A stretch of 64,000 nt of DNA from Providencia alcalifaciens (GTDB lineage: Bacteria > Pseudomonadota > Gammaproteobacteria > Enterobacterales > Enterobacteriaceae). Location: assembly GCF_020271745.1 (NCBI RefSeq), contig NZ_CP084296.1:3224001-3288000 (forward strand), written 5' to 3'. Made by a program: the position numbers and the translations under genes. This document shows positions 55,358 to 64,000 of this stretch, in pieces; position 1 is the stretch's first letter, and each line of letters begins with the position of its first letter. Below the pieces are notes generated by a model. It did no database searches. It was not told the origin of the DNA and saw only the letters and a program-made list of their open reading frames with translations.

Positions 55358-56872
55358 ATGGAAGCCATCGTTAATACCATCGTTGGTTACATCTGGGGTA
55401 ATGCTCTCGTATTCTTATCTCTGGGTGTCGGCCTCTATTTCACATTAGCAACACGCGGTGTTCAGTTTCGTTACATCGTCAAAATGGTCTGTTTATTAAA
55501 AGAAAATAAAGCATCAAAAGACGGGATATCCTCATTCCAAGCCTTCTGTTTAGCATTATCGGGGCGCGTTGGAGTTGGTAATATTGCAGGGGTGGCAACT
55601 GCGATTGCGGCAGGTGGCCCTGGTGCAATTTTTTGGATGGTTGTCATGGGCTTACTTGGCGGTGCGAGCGCCTTTATTGAGTCTACACTGGCACAGATTT
55701 ATAAGCAGCGTTCTGATGAACAATATCGTGGTGGTTCGCCGTACTATATTGAAAAAGGATTGAAATTAAAGCCTTTTGCTATCTTTGTAGCGGCAGTGAT
55801 CTGTTTATCTTACGGTGTGTTGGTACCGGGTATTCAAGCCAATACTATCGCGGATTCGTTCCAAACGGCATTTAATATTCCACCAATGGCAACAGGCGCA
55901 TTAGTGACGGTATTAATGGCGTGGTTGATTTTTGGTGGCGTGAAACGTATTGCGAGTGCAGCCGATAAAATCGTTCCTATCATGGCATTAGCTTATATCG
56001 TGATGATGGTGATCATTTTGGGCAGCCACTGGGATAGTGTACCAGGCATGTTCAGCCTAATTTTCCGCAGTGCGATGGGAATGGATGCGGTATTTGGTGG
56101 GATCGTGGGTACTGCAGTGTCTTGGGGCGTACGTCGTGCCGTGTTTTCAAACGTGGCAGGAGCAGGTGAGGCGACGTTCAGTTCTGCAGCAGCAGAAGTT
56201 AGCCATCCGGTAAAGCAAGGTCTTATCCAAGCGTTTTCTATCTATATTGATACAGTTGTCGTGTGTACGGCATCAGGGCTAATGATTTTAGTCACTAATA
56301 TGTACAACGTATTCCCTGATGGTTCAGCGACCGCTCTTGTGGAGTATGTGCCGGGTGTGGCAGCAGGAACTGCATGGACTCAAATGGCGGTATCTACGGT
56401 GTTTACCTCAGCAGGTTCCGGCTTCGTTTCTATTGCAGTATTCTTGTTCGCCTTCACAACGCTCATGGCTTACTACTATATTGCAGAAACCACTATTGTT
56501 TACCTTGATCGTAAGCTTAAATACCCTGTGCTCAAGCTGATTTTGAAATTCGTTTTTCTCGTGATTGTCTTTATGGGAAGCGTACAGTCAGTCAGTATTA
56601 TGTGGGGACTCGGGGATATTGGTTTCGGCAGCATGAGCTACTTAAACTTGATTGCGATTGTCTTCTTATCGAAACCTGCATTGAGAGCATTACGTGATTT
56701 TGAAAGACAAACCAAGTTAGGTGTTGACCCGGTGTTTGATCCGAAAGTCGCAGGTATAGAAAACGCAGAATTATGGGAAGAAATCAGTCGTGAATATCAT
56801 TCGAAAGGCGTTGGGATTGATAAAATCGATGGTTCTGGGAAGGTAAGCGAGAAATTACTTAAGGAAGAATAA
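55358..56872 (+). CDS. AGCS-family sodium:amino acid symporter
   Basis: 504 residues from ATG 55358 (GAGGAG site). About eleven membrane helices. Family segments are visible: FQAFCLALSGRVGVGNIAGVATAIAAGGPGAIFWM (~55-90) and RRAVFSNVAGAGEATFSSAAAE (~251-272). AGCS proteins import alanine or glycine with Na+; at the end of this cluster the likely cargo is hydroxyproline or proline. A short polar C-terminus follows the last helix. Confidence 0.9.
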   Translation: MEAIVNTIVGYIWGNALVFLSLGVGLYFTLATRGVQFRYIVKMVCLLKENKASKDGISSFQAFCLALSGRVGVGNIAGVATAIAAGGPGAIFWMVVMGLLGGASAFIESTLAQIYKQRSDEQYRGGSPYYIEKGLKLKPFAIFVAAVICLSYGVLVPGIQANTIADSFQTAFNIPPMATGALVTVLMAWLIFGGVKRIASAADKIVPIMALAYIVMMVIILGSHWDSVPGMFSLIFRSAMGMDAVFGGIVGTAVSWGVRRAVFSNVAGAGEATFSSAAAEVSHPVKQGLIQAFSIYIDTVVVCTASGLMILVTNMYNVFPDGSATALVEYVPGVAAGTAWTQMAVSTVFTSAGSGFVSIAVFLFAFTTLMAYYYIAETTIVYLDRKLKYPVLKLILKFVFLVIVFMGSVQSVSIMWGLGDIGFGSMSYLNLIAIVFLSKPALRALRDFERQTKLGVDPVFDPKVAGIENAELWEEISREYHSKGVGIDKIDGSGKVSEKLLKEE

Positions 56873-56885
56873 GTTAGATTAGAAA

Positions 56886-56973
56886 TGGCGGTGAGGGAGG
56901 GATTCGAACCCTCGATACGTTGCCGTATACACACTTTCCAGGCGTGCTCCTTCAGCCTCTCGGACACCTCACC
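56886..56973 (-). tRNA. tRNA-Ser (GGA anticodon)
   Basis: 88 nt including an encoded CCA (minus strand GGTGAGGTGTCCGAGAGG... ending CTCACCGCCA). Long variable arm with stem TATACG / CGTATC, T-loop TTCGAAT, anticodon loop CTGGAAA. It is almost identical to E. coli tRNA-Ser-GGA and, as there, lies next to ghrA. A T-run (56974-56979 region complement) does not follow it; the T-rich side is upstream. Confidence 0.97.
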
Positions 56974-57314
56974 GTTTTTCTAAATTGTGGTTGTAGAATT
57001 TGTTATAAATAACTTGTCCTTCAACGGGGCGCTACTATAGGGAAAAGAGCGCCCTCCGTCAACTCCCAATTAAATAAAAATCCACTTTTTTCTATCGTTT
57101 AGCTAAATAAAAATCAATTTGGTTATTCTCTAATCTTAAAAAATTATTGTTGATTAGGAATTGATAATAAATTGTTTATTTAAACTTCAAGCAATTAATC
57201 CAGATTCCGTTAACTCCTTAACAAAATCCTCATCTTATGGATATAAACACGTGGTATTGACTTGAAAATAAACACCATTACGCACACTCTGGTGGAAACC
57301 TATAAGGAGTTGCC
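56974..57314. other. Intergenic region between tRNA-Ser and ghrA
   Basis: 341 bases carrying the tRNA promoter on one side and the ghrA promoter on the other. Mostly AT-rich with no repeats or ORFs worth listing. A TAAGGAG site (57301-57307) precedes ghrA. Confidence 0.5.
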
Positions 57315-58256
57315 ATGAATATTTTATTTTACCATCCATTTTTTGATGCCAATCAGTGGATTGAAGGCATGCGTGCTCGATTGCCTCAAGCCAATATTCG
57401 CCAATGGAAGCCGGGAGATACCGAACAGGCAGATTATGCCATGGTATGGCTTCCTCCTTATGAATGCCTTGCGGGTCGACAAGACTTAAAAGGGATTTTC
57501 GCATTAGGCGCGGGTGTGGATGCCATTCTAAAGCAAGAGCAAGATAACCCGGGGACACTACCGGCAGGCGTTCCGCTGATGCGCTTAGAAGACACGGGTA
57601 TGGCTATCCAAATGGAAGAGTATGCTACTGCAAAAGTATTGTATTACTTCCGTCGCATGGATGAGTACCGTCAGTTGCAATCTCAGCGTCAATGGAAACA
57701 ATTACCAGCCTACACCCATGACCAGTTTGTGGTGGGCGTGATGGGCGCAGGGGCGTTAGGTCAAGCAGTGGCAAAACGCTTAGCCAGTTTTGGTCTTAAA
57801 GTCAGAACCTGGAGTCGCTCAGAAAAGCAGATCCCAAATGTGAAAAGTTACTATGGGCAAGACCAGTTAGCGGATTTCTTATCAGGAACCCGTGCGATTG
57901 TGAACTTACTGCCAAGCACACCAGAAACAATTGGTATTTTGAATCATCAATTATTCAGCCAGCTGGAACAGAACGCCTATATTATTAACCTCGCCCGAGG
58001 TGCGCACTTAATCGAGCAAGACTTGTTGGAAGCATTAGAAAAAGGGCAAGTCGCAGGCGCGTCTCTCGATGTTTTTGCCACCGAGCCACTGCCACATATG
58101 CACCCATTCTGGACACATCCGCGTATCGCCATTACACCACATGTTGCCGCGTTTACGTTGCCGAATGAAGCGATGGATATGATTGCGAGTAATATTCAGC
58201 GGATTGAAAGGGGCGAGCAGCCAGAGGGGATAGTCAATTTAGCCCAAGGCTACTAA
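57315..58256 (+). CDS. ghrA: Glyoxylate/hydroxypyruvate reductase A
   Basis: 313 residues, the size of E. coli GhrA. NAD(P)-binding VVGVMGAGALGQAVAKRL (~residues 138-155) and catalytic Arg in INLARGAHL, Glu in VFATEPLP and His in ITPHVAAFT. It reduces glyoxylate and hydroxypyruvate with NADPH in the cytoplasm. Monocistronic by position: the next gene is 306 bp away beyond a palindromic repeat. Confidence 0.95.
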   Translation: MNILFYHPFFDANQWIEGMRARLPQANIRQWKPGDTEQADYAMVWLPPYECLAGRQDLKGIFALGAGVDAILKQEQDNPGTLPAGVPLMRLEDTGMAIQMEEYATAKVLYYFRRMDEYRQLQSQRQWKQLPAYTHDQFVVGVMGAGALGQAVAKRLASFGLKVRTWSRSEKQIPNVKSYYGQDQLADFLSGTRAIVNLLPSTPETIGILNHQLFSQLEQNAYIINLARGAHLIEQDLLEALEKGQVAGASLDVFATEPLPHMHPFWTHPRIAITPHVAAFTLPNEAMDMIASNIQRIERGEQPEGIVNLAQGY

Positions 58257-58273
58257 ATCCTCTTCATACTTCA

Positions 58274-58364
58274 CGCTGTGGCGTTGTTGTCTGCTCTCGG
58301 TCACTCGGGTCACATACTTTTGTATGCTCCCCGAGATAACCTCGTTTGACGCCTAGCCACAGCG
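58274..58364. repeat. 91-bp palindromic intergenic repeat (MITE-like)
   Basis: Terminal inverted repeats CGCTGTGGC (58274-58282) and GCCACAGCG (58356-58364). Inside is a hairpin CTCGGG-tca-CATAC / GTATG-ctc-CCCGAG. The core CACATAC-N4-GTATGCTCC recurs in the tandem array at 61202-61610. The rest of the 58257-58562 gap holds the ycdY promoter region and nothing else recognised. Confidence 0.75.
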
Positions 58365-58562
58365 CGAATTATTTTGAGGATGCTTTATAGCGAATGATTT
58401 TTTATTTAAGAAATCATCATTAGCGACTATCAGCGCCATATATAGGACTATGTCATATATGGTATTGCTCAAAGCGTGGGTTTTCTGTTTTTTCAGGTAT
58501 ACTGCATCGCATAATGATCACGAAAAAGTGATTGCAGGAAAATCGTCAACAGGAAGAAAACC

Positions 58563-59123
58563 ATGAATGAATTCTCTATCGTCTGCCGCATTTTAGGTAC
58601 CTTATTTCAACGTTCTCCGGACGATGCGCTTGTGAAGCCTCTTATTGATATGATTGCGCAAGATAAGCTCAAAGCCTCATGGCCGTTGGAGCAAGATGAG
58701 CTGTGGGCAAGAATGGCGAAGGCAGTTGACCACAAGGCTATCACAGCAGACTATCAATCGATGTTTGGTAGTGAACCAACGGTTCCACCTTTTGCTCACC
58801 GCTATGATGAAGAAATCACTGAAGCGGAAATTCGCGAATTCCTAGTGACCCGTGGAATGACCTTAACCGATGCCCCAACGGATGCATTTGGTGCGCTACT
58901 GTTAGCCGCATCATGGCTAGAGGACCAAGCCGCTGAAGATGAAACTGCCGCGCAAGAAGAGCTTTTCGACAGCTATATTCTGAGCTGGTATGGCGCATTT
59001 CTGGGGAAAGTTGAGGCTCACGCGACAACGCCGTTTTACCGTACATTAGCGCAAATTACCCGCGATGCCGTAATTGCACTGCGTGATGAATTAGAATCTG
59101 ACTCAGAAAATGATGATGAATAA
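58563..59123 (+). CDS. ycdY: YcdY, TorD/NarJ-family redox enzyme maturation-type chaperone
   Basis: 186 residues, all-helical TorD family, closest to E. coli YcdY (MNEFSI-CR-LG start; LLLAASWLEDQ-EDE and GAFLGKVEAHATTPF-RT shared). In E. coli YcdY is the chaperone that activates the phosphatase YcdX encoded just upstream; here ycdX is missing between ghrA and ycdY. The function of a YcdY without that partner in cis is open. An AGGAAG site is present. Confidence 0.9.
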   Translation: MNEFSIVCRILGTLFQRSPDDALVKPLIDMIAQDKLKASWPLEQDELWARMAKAVDHKAITADYQSMFGSEPTVPPFAHRYDEEITEAEIREFLVTRGMTLTDAPTDAFGALLLAASWLEDQAAEDETAAQEELFDSYILSWYGAFLGKVEAHATTPFYRTLAQITRDAVIALRDELESDSENDDE

Positions 59124-59138
59124 GTGACACTGTCACTT
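59122..59138. other. Interrupted palindrome at the end of ycdY
   Basis: AAGTGACA-C-TGTCACTT, overlapping the ycdY stop codon. Perfect 8-bp arms. Could be an operator or a short mRNA hairpin. Confidence 0.4.
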
Positions 59139-59203
59139 GCTGATTAATTAAAACGAGTTATTACGAATGATTATTTAGCATTAAAGATAAATGACGTTTC
59201 AAT

Positions 59204-59236
59204 AAAAAAGCAACCTATCAAAAAGGTTGCTTTTTT
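59204..59236. terminator. Bidirectional terminator between ycdY and yceB
   Basis: AAAAAAGCAACCT / AGGTTGCTTTTTT with a loop of about seven bases. Confidence 0.88.
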
Positions 59237-59281
59237 CATTTTTCGATTATCAATTTATCAATCAAAAATATTTATGGTCAA

Positions 59282-59842
59282 TTAATCAACCATTGGAATA
59301 ACTAATTTACCTGGTTTGATTTCTAAACCTTTCGCGAGTTTTTTCGCAGTGGCTTCTGCGGCGCTGTTATCAGGGTTGAGCACGTAAACAGGCTGAGTCG
59401 CAAAGAAGGTATCAAGGGAGCTATTTAAATAGGGGATCACCACGGAAATGGCGGTCTCCATATTTTCCGGTGTAATTTTATATTGGGTAATTTTCAACTC
59501 TTTTAAATAGATAGAGCCTGTTTGTGCATCAAAGACAGGGCGTGCGGTTAACGTCAGTGCAATATCGGCCGCGGCTGTACCCAGCAGTGAATTCATTGTG
59601 ACAGTGGCTTCGCCTTTTAATGCAATAATGCCAGGTTCGCTACGACCAATTTCTGATTGCAAGTTATGTAAGGTGATATCCGCATCCGCAAACCCAGTAA
59701 TACCAATATTATTTTCGTACTTAACCTTGGTCGCAAGGTAACTGTTAATTTGTGATTCACTGATAGTAAATTCGGTTAATTTGTCACAACCCGTGAGAAT
59801 AAATAGCAATCCAAAGATAGATGCTAAGAAAATGTTTTTCAT
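59282..59842 (-). CDS. yceB: YceB, DUF1439 lipoprotein
   Basis: 186 residues from ATG 59842 (AAAGGAG upstream). Lipobox ILTGC, then mature protein beginning CDKLTEFTISESQINSYLATK, matching E. coli YceB and the DUF1439 domain (BPI-like/lipid-binding fold suggested for the family). Anchored in the inner or outer membrane; residue +2 Asp (after Cys) is an inner membrane retention signal in E. coli. Cellular role unknown. Confidence 0.9.
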   Translation of the reverse strand: MKNIFLASIFGLLFILTGCDKLTEFTISESQINSYLATKVKYENNIGITGFADADITLHNLQSEIGRSEPGIIALKGEATVTMNSLLGTAAADIALTLTARPVFDAQTGSIYLKELKITQYKITPENMETAISVVIPYLNSSLDTFFATQPVYVLNPDNSAAEATAKKLAKGLEIKPGKLVIPMVD

Positions 59843-59881
59843 AATCACTCCTTTATACAGTAATAACCCAAGTGTAACGTA

Positions 59882-61087
59882 TTACTGCCCGCTCAACATG
59901 ACTGTTTCAATTTTTTTACGGTTAAATTGGCGATGAAGCGCCCACAAGGTGATAAAACCAATAGTGCCGAGCAAGAACCAAGGAAGCTGAGGTATATTCC
60001 ATTGGTGCCCAATATCGTACATCCAACCGCCACCGGTATAGCCAACGGCGCCGCCAAGCGCAAGACCGAGTCGGCTAAAGCCCATGTAACTACCACGAGC
60101 GCGAGGGTCGGCAAGGGATGCGCTCAAGGTTTCACGAGCAGGATCGGCGGTGATAGTGCCTAAATAGAAAATACCAATCAACACAAACAGAATATTGACC
60201 GATGTGGTCATACCGATAGGGAACATGCTCAGGCTCATTAAAAATAGCCCGGCCATCAAACGTTGCTCTAAGCGGAAATGTTTTTCGCTCCAACGGGCAA
60301 TCGGATAAAGCAACGTCAGGGAAATTGCCGCTTCAATGGCGTACATCCATTTCACCGCCGTTGGTGTTCCTGCCAATTCGTTAACGGCGATAGGAAACAT
60401 CAGCATCACTTGTACTGACAGCATAAAATAGCCAGAAAGTGTGATCACATAGGTCACAAAACGGGTATCTTTCAAGACACGGCGCATCCCATCACGAATA
60501 GGGGCTTTAATAGTGGAGATGCGATAAGCAGGGAGTAACCAAGCATTAAGCAGAGCCGCAATCACGAACACCGCCGCGCCAGCCCAGCAAACATAGTGGA
60601 AGTCATATTGTAAAAGCCAGCTACCAATTAATGCCCCAATTACCGCGCCAGCGCTGTCCTGCATAAATAATAAGGAGTAAAAACGTCCGCGTTCGTAAGG
60701 GCGGGTCAATTTAATCACTAAAGCCGTGCGAGGAGGATCAAACAAAGTGCCGCCAAGGGCAGACAACACACAAGAAAGCCATAACACCCAAGGGTCATAA
60801 GCCAAAGCCATCAACACAAAGCCCGCAGCACGCAACAGCATCCCAATAATAATTAAAGGTTTTGCACCAAAACGGTCGGCAATAGCTCCCCCAAAAATCC
60901 CAAATCCCTGCTGCACAAATTGGCGAAGTCCAAGGGCAAACCCAACCACCACAGCAGCCCAGCCAAGCTGCTCAACAAAGCGAATTGAAATCAAAGGGAA
61001 AACCACGAAAAAGCCAAGAACAACCAGCATATTATCGAGTAAAAGGAAATATTTGCCGAGGCTTCTTGCCCGTGATACCTGCGCCAT
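59882..61087 (-). CDS. mdtH: MdtH-type MFS multidrug transporter
   Basis: 401 residues from ATG 61087 ([16 protein letters not shown]), which aligns with the E. coli start; the frame runs upstream to 61234 into non-coding repeat-flanking DNA. Twelve membrane helices. MFS motif A as [11 protein letters not shown] (~residues 70-80), and [14 protein letters not shown]. coli MdtH confers quinolone resistance when overproduced. Downstream neighbour yceB, divergent rimJ, as in E. coli. Confidence 0.93.
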   Translation of the reverse strand: MAQVSRARSLGKYFLLLDNMLVVLGFFVVFPLISIRFVEQLGWAAVVVGFALGLRQFVQQGFGIFGGAIADRFGAKPLIIIGMLLRAAGFVLMALAYDPWVLWLSCVLSALGGTLFDPPRTALVIKLTRPYERGRFYSLLFMQDSAGAVIGALIGSWLLQYDFHYVCWAGAAVFVIAALLNAWLLPAYRISTIKAPIRDGMRRVLKDTRFVTYVITLSGYFMLSVQVMLMFPIAVNELAGTPTAVKWMYAIEAAISLTLLYPIARWSEKHFRLEQRLMAGLFLMSLSMFPIGMTTSVNILFVLIGIFYLGTITADPARETLSASLADPRARGSYMGFSRLGLALGGAVGYTGGGWMYDIGHQWNIPQLPWFLLGTIGFITLWALHRQFNRKKIETVMLSGQ

Positions 61088-61201
61088 GAAACACCATAAA
61101 AAAGTAGTAACGGAAGGAATGATTCTTATTAATAGTATCAGGAGTTTGGCGGGAATGATGGTATATGCACCATGATATTTTTTTATCGATAAATCCGTCA
61201 T

Positions 61202-61610
61202 ATTTCCCATTATAGGGGTGTTGGCTGCGCTCACTCGCCCTCGTCACATACTGGTGTATGCTCCAAGGGACTCATTTGCTTGCCGCCTACCTCTAATGTG
61301 AACTATTTAGGATTTGGGGTGGGGACATTTCCCATGATAGGGGTGTTGGCTGCGCTCACTCGCCCTCGTCACATACTGGTGTATGCTCCAAGGGACTCAT
61401 TTGCTTGCCGCCTACCTCTAATGTGAACTATTTAGGATTTGGGGTGGGGTATTTCCCATTATAGGGGTGTTGGCTGCGCTCACTTGCCCTCGTCACATAC
61501 TGGTGTATGCTCCAAGGGACTCATTTGCTTGCCGCCTACCTCTAATGTGAACTATTTAGGATTTGGGGTGGGGACATTTCCCATGATAGGGGTTTTGGCT
61601 ACGCGCATTA
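61202..61610. repeat. Tandem array of three 124-125 bp units plus a partial fourth
   Basis: Units begin with ATTTCCCAT at 61202, 61327, 61451 and (partial) 61576. The copies are nearly identical (a few substitutions, e.g. CTCG/CTTG and CATTATA/CATGATA). Each contains the core CACATAC-N4-GTATGCTCC, flanked by CCCT / AGGG, the same palindromic core as the 58274-58364 element. It lies between the divergent mdtH and rimJ genes. The remaining gap (61088-61201 and 61611-61786) holds their promoters, with a TATAAT at 61733-61738 before rimJ. Confidence 0.9.
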
Positions 61611-61786
61611 GTCTTAGCCCCTTATGATATATAGTGGATTGTTTTTTTATCAACAGCACTTAAATACTTCAACCGCTCAAAAAATGACTTAATTATAGAG
61701 AGAATTGAATTAGTTAAGTGATAAATTTAAGTTATAATTCAAGCATCGAAAGTAAGACTGGTAACACTACTAATTAAGGGCTAACG

Positions 61787-62374
61787 ATGTTTGGTTATCG
61801 TTCAAATGAACCCAAAGTGCGTCTAATGACTGACAGAATGATTATCCGTTTAGCCTATGAACGAGATAATTACCGACTTGCAGACTATTACAGCTTAAAC
61901 AAAGAATTCCTGACGCCATGGGAACCCACCCGTGACAACTCCCATTTTAACCCTTCAGGCTGGAATAACCGACTACATGCTATGAGCGAAATGCATCGCC
62001 AAGGCAGTGCGTTTCATTTCCTTTTACTGGATAAAGATGAAAACGAAGTGATTGGCGTCGCGAATTTTAGCAATATTTTACGTGGCTCCTTCCACGCGTG
62101 CTATCTGGGCTATTCGCTGGGTGAAAAATGGCAGGGGCAGGGGCTGATGTATGAAGCTCTAACCCAAATTATTCGTTACATGCAAAAACACCAAGGTATG
62201 CATCGCATCATGGCAAATTATATGCCCCATAATATGCGCAGCGGTAACTTGTTAACTCGCCTTGGTTTTGAACGTGAAGGTTATGCAAAGCAGTATCTCG
62301 AAATTAATGGAGAATGGCGCGACCACGTATTAACGGCATTGACTGACAACGAATGGAAGTCGACTAAAGCCTAA
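61787..62374 (+). CDS. rimJ: Ribosomal protein S5-alanine N-acetyltransferase RimJ
   Basis: 195 residues, GNAT fold. N-terminal [22 protein letters not shown], the acetyl-CoA loop [15 protein letters not shown] (~residues 111-125) and the C-terminal [33 protein letters not shown] match RimJ of E. coli in length and order. It acetylates the N-terminus of ribosomal protein S5. Upstream of murJ; E. coli yceH and mviM, which lie between, are missing here. Confidence 0.94.
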   Translation: MFGYRSNEPKVRLMTDRMIIRLAYERDNYRLADYYSLNKEFLTPWEPTRDNSHFNPSGWNNRLHAMSEMHRQGSAFHFLLLDKDENEVIGVANFSNILRGSFHACYLGYSLGEKWQGQGLMYEALTQIIRYMQKHQGMHRIMANYMPHNMRSGNLLTRLGFEREGYAKQYLEINGEWRDHVLTALTDNEWKSTKA

Positions 62375-62452
62375 ACATTTACTCTACAATCGTAGTCAGT
62401 CTTGCCATCCGCTGTTAAACTGCTGCGATTGTCTTCTTTTAGTCTAGCAATC

Positions 62453-63991
62453 ATGAATTTATTAAAATCTTTAGCGGCAGTCAGCTCGATGACGATGATG
62501 TCACGGGTTTTAGGCTTCATTCGTGACGCCATTATTGCCCGTGTATTTGGTGCTGGGGCGGCTTCCGATGCCTTCTTTGTTGCCTTCAAACTCCCTAATT
62601 TATTACGCCGAATTTTCGCAGAAGGGGCATTTTCTCAAGCGTTTGTTCCCATTCTTGCCGAATATAAAAACCAGCAAGGCGAAGAAGCTACGCGAACGTT
62701 TGTGGCCTATATTTCGGGGATGCTTACGTTGGCATTAGCGATTGTGACGGTTGTCGGCATGTTTGCTGCGCCATGGGTCATTTATGTGACGGCGCCGGGT
62801 TTTACCACGGATGCAGATAAATTTGCGCTAACGACAGATTTATTGCGTGTGACGTTCCCTTATATTTTCTTGATTTCATTAGCATCATTAGCGGGTGCGA
62901 TCCTTAATACGTGGAACCGTTTTTCGGTACCGGCGTTTGCACCGACATTATTAAACGTCAGTATGATTTTCTTTGCAGCGTTTGCTGCGCCATATTTTGA
63001 CCCGCCGATTATGTCTCTGGCTTGGGCGGTTCTTGTCGGTGGTGTGCTGCAATTGGGTTATCAATTACCGCATTTAAAGAAAATTGGTATGTTGGTGTTA
63101 CCGCGTTTATCGTTCCACGATAGTGGTGTTTGGCGAGTGATGAAGATGATGGGACCGGCGATTATCGGGGTGTCCGTTGCGCAAATTTCATTAATTATCA
63201 ATACGATTTTCGCCTCGTTCCTGCAATCAGGTTCGGTATCATGGATGTATTATGCTGACCGCTTAATGGAGTTACCTTCTGGGGTGCTTGGTGTCGCGCT
63301 GGGTACTATCTTACTACCCTCACTCTCTAAAAGTTTTACCAGCGGAAATCACCAAGAATATCGCCATTTAATGGATTGGGGATTACGTTTATGTTTATTA
63401 CTGGCGCTGCCATGTGCGGTGGGGCTAGCGATATTATCTGAAGCGTTAACGGTTTCACTTTTTCAATATGACAAATTTACCGCTCACGATTCTTTGATGA
63501 CCCAGTATGCATTAATGGCCTATTGTGTGGGCTTAACGGGAATGATCTTAGTGAAGATTTTGGCGCCAGGCTTCTATTCTCGCCAAGATATTCGTACTCC
63601 GGTAAGAATTGCGATAGTCACTTTGATCTTGACTCAGTTAATGAACTTAGCGTTTATTGGGCCTCTGCAACATGCAGGTTTAGCGCTGTCTATTGGGCTG
63701 GCAGCGTGTTTTAACGCAGGTGTTCTGTATTGGCAATTACGCAAGCAAGATATTTTTCAGCCGTTAGCAGGCTGGCGTGCTTTCTTAGTTAAATTGTTTG
63801 TTGCCTTAGCGGTGATGGTGGTGGTGCTATTTGGTGTGCTGTACTTTATGCCTCCGTGGCAAGACGGCAATATGCTGATGCGCATGTTACGTTTGATAGG
63901 GGTGGTGATTGTGGGAGCAGGGAGCTACTTTGTGGCGCTGTATCTATTAGGCTTCCGCCCACGTGACTTTATGAAGCGTAGTATTGCGTAG
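62453..63991 (+). CDS. murJ: Lipid II flippase MurJ
   Basis: 512 residues from ATG 62453 ([26 protein letters not shown]), aligning with the E. coli start (511 residues). MATE-like MOP fold with 14 membrane helices; the cavity Arg residues are in [12 protein letters not shown] and [27 protein letters not shown]. It moves lipid II across the inner membrane for peptidoglycan synthesis and is essential. A poor ribosome site is seen. The frame upstream of 62453 is not conserved. Complete within the window (stop 63989-63991). Confidence 0.96.
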   Translation: MNLLKSLAAVSSMTMMSRVLGFIRDAIIARVFGAGAASDAFFVAFKLPNLLRRIFAEGAFSQAFVPILAEYKNQQGEEATRTFVAYISGMLTLALAIVTVVGMFAAPWVIYVTAPGFTTDADKFALTTDLLRVTFPYIFLISLASLAGAILNTWNRFSVPAFAPTLLNVSMIFFAAFAAPYFDPPIMSLAWAVLVGGVLQLGYQLPHLKKIGMLVLPRLSFHDSGVWRVMKMMGPAIIGVSVAQISLIINTIFASFLQSGSVSWMYYADRLMELPSGVLGVALGTILLPSLSKSFTSGNHQEYRHLMDWGLRLCLLLALPCAVGLAILSEALTVSLFQYDKFTAHDSLMTQYALMAYCVGLTGMILVKILAPGFYSRQDIRTPVRIAIVTLILTQLMNLAFIGPLQHAGLALSIGLAACFNAGVLYWQLRKQDIFQPLAGWRAFLVKLFVALAVMVVVLFGVLYFMPPWQDGNMLMRMLRLIGVVIVGAGSYFVALYLLGFRPRDFMKRSIA

Positions 63992-64000
63992 TGCTTAATC

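Noticed and set aside
61202-61610. Possible CRISPR array
   Set aside because: Units are 124-125 bp contiguous tandem copies with no unique spacers and no cas genes nearby.
61439-61627. ORF within the tandem repeat array
   Set aside because: Made only of repeat units read in one frame; an artefact of the array.

Overview
This window looks like chromosome of a low-GC member of the Enterobacterales, most probably Providencia or a close Morganellaceae relative. This is inferred from protein similarity and gene order (hemA-prfA-prmC-sirB1-kdsA, lolB-ispE-prs, pth-ychF, tRNA-Ser-ghrA-ycdY, yceB-mdtH/rimJ/murJ) and from a base composition near 40% GC. No rRNA, phage, insertion sequence or CRISPR array was seen.

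Layout. 1-2.5 kb: the 3' end of a YaeF-like gene, an unannotated RyhB small RNA on the minus strand with a Fur-controlled promoter, and two universal stress proteins flanking a small channel-like membrane protein. 2.5-9 kb: a small secreted protein, a protein of unknown function behind a Fur-box-like site, a TetR regulator divergent from yjjP-yjjB, endA with an extra C-terminal domain, phoH behind a Pho box and an unusual leader ORF/terminator, and a Fur-regulated siderophore-interacting protein. 9-15 kb: a cyanide-insensitive bd oxidase operon (cioA-cioB-DUF2474), a MocR regulator, and a LysE/Lrp divergent pair. 15-18.4 kb: accessory genes (a PD-(D/E)XK protein, a pseudogene, an acyltransferase-like membrane protein). 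18.4-24.8 kb: a three-subunit periplasmic molybdenum aldehyde-oxidase-type operon with divergent cofactor-maturation genes mocA-like and xdhC. 25.9-30.5 kb: a single 1526-residue nuclease-STAND NTPase, a likely anti-phage protein.

30.6-43 kb is the housekeeping block ychF-pth / ychH / prs-ispE-lolB / hemA-prfA-prmC-sirB1-kdsA-yhcC. dauA, which sits beside prs in E. coli, lies here beyond kdsA. 45-49.4 kb carries an ynbA-ynbC-ynbD-like envelope-lipid cluster without ynbB. 49.7-56.9 kb is a complete trans-4-hydroxy-L-proline catabolic cluster with an AraC-PAS regulator and an AGCS symporter. 56.9-64 kb holds tRNA-Ser(GGA), ghrA, ycdY (without ycdX), yceB, mdtH, a 125-bp tandem repeat array, rimJ and murJ.

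Main points for follow-up: (i) the conserved RyhB core at 519-540 (minus strand) is perfectly complementary over 17 nt to the hemA mRNA leader at 36249-36265, suggesting direct iron-responsive control of the first committed step of heme synthesis; (ii) phoH seems to be controlled by PhoB and then by a pyrBI-like leader in which a short, well-initiated ORF runs through an intrinsic terminator; (iii) the nuclease-STAND protein is a candidate single-gene defence system; (iv) a K+ channel-like protein with a degenerate filter is sandwiched between two Usp genes.
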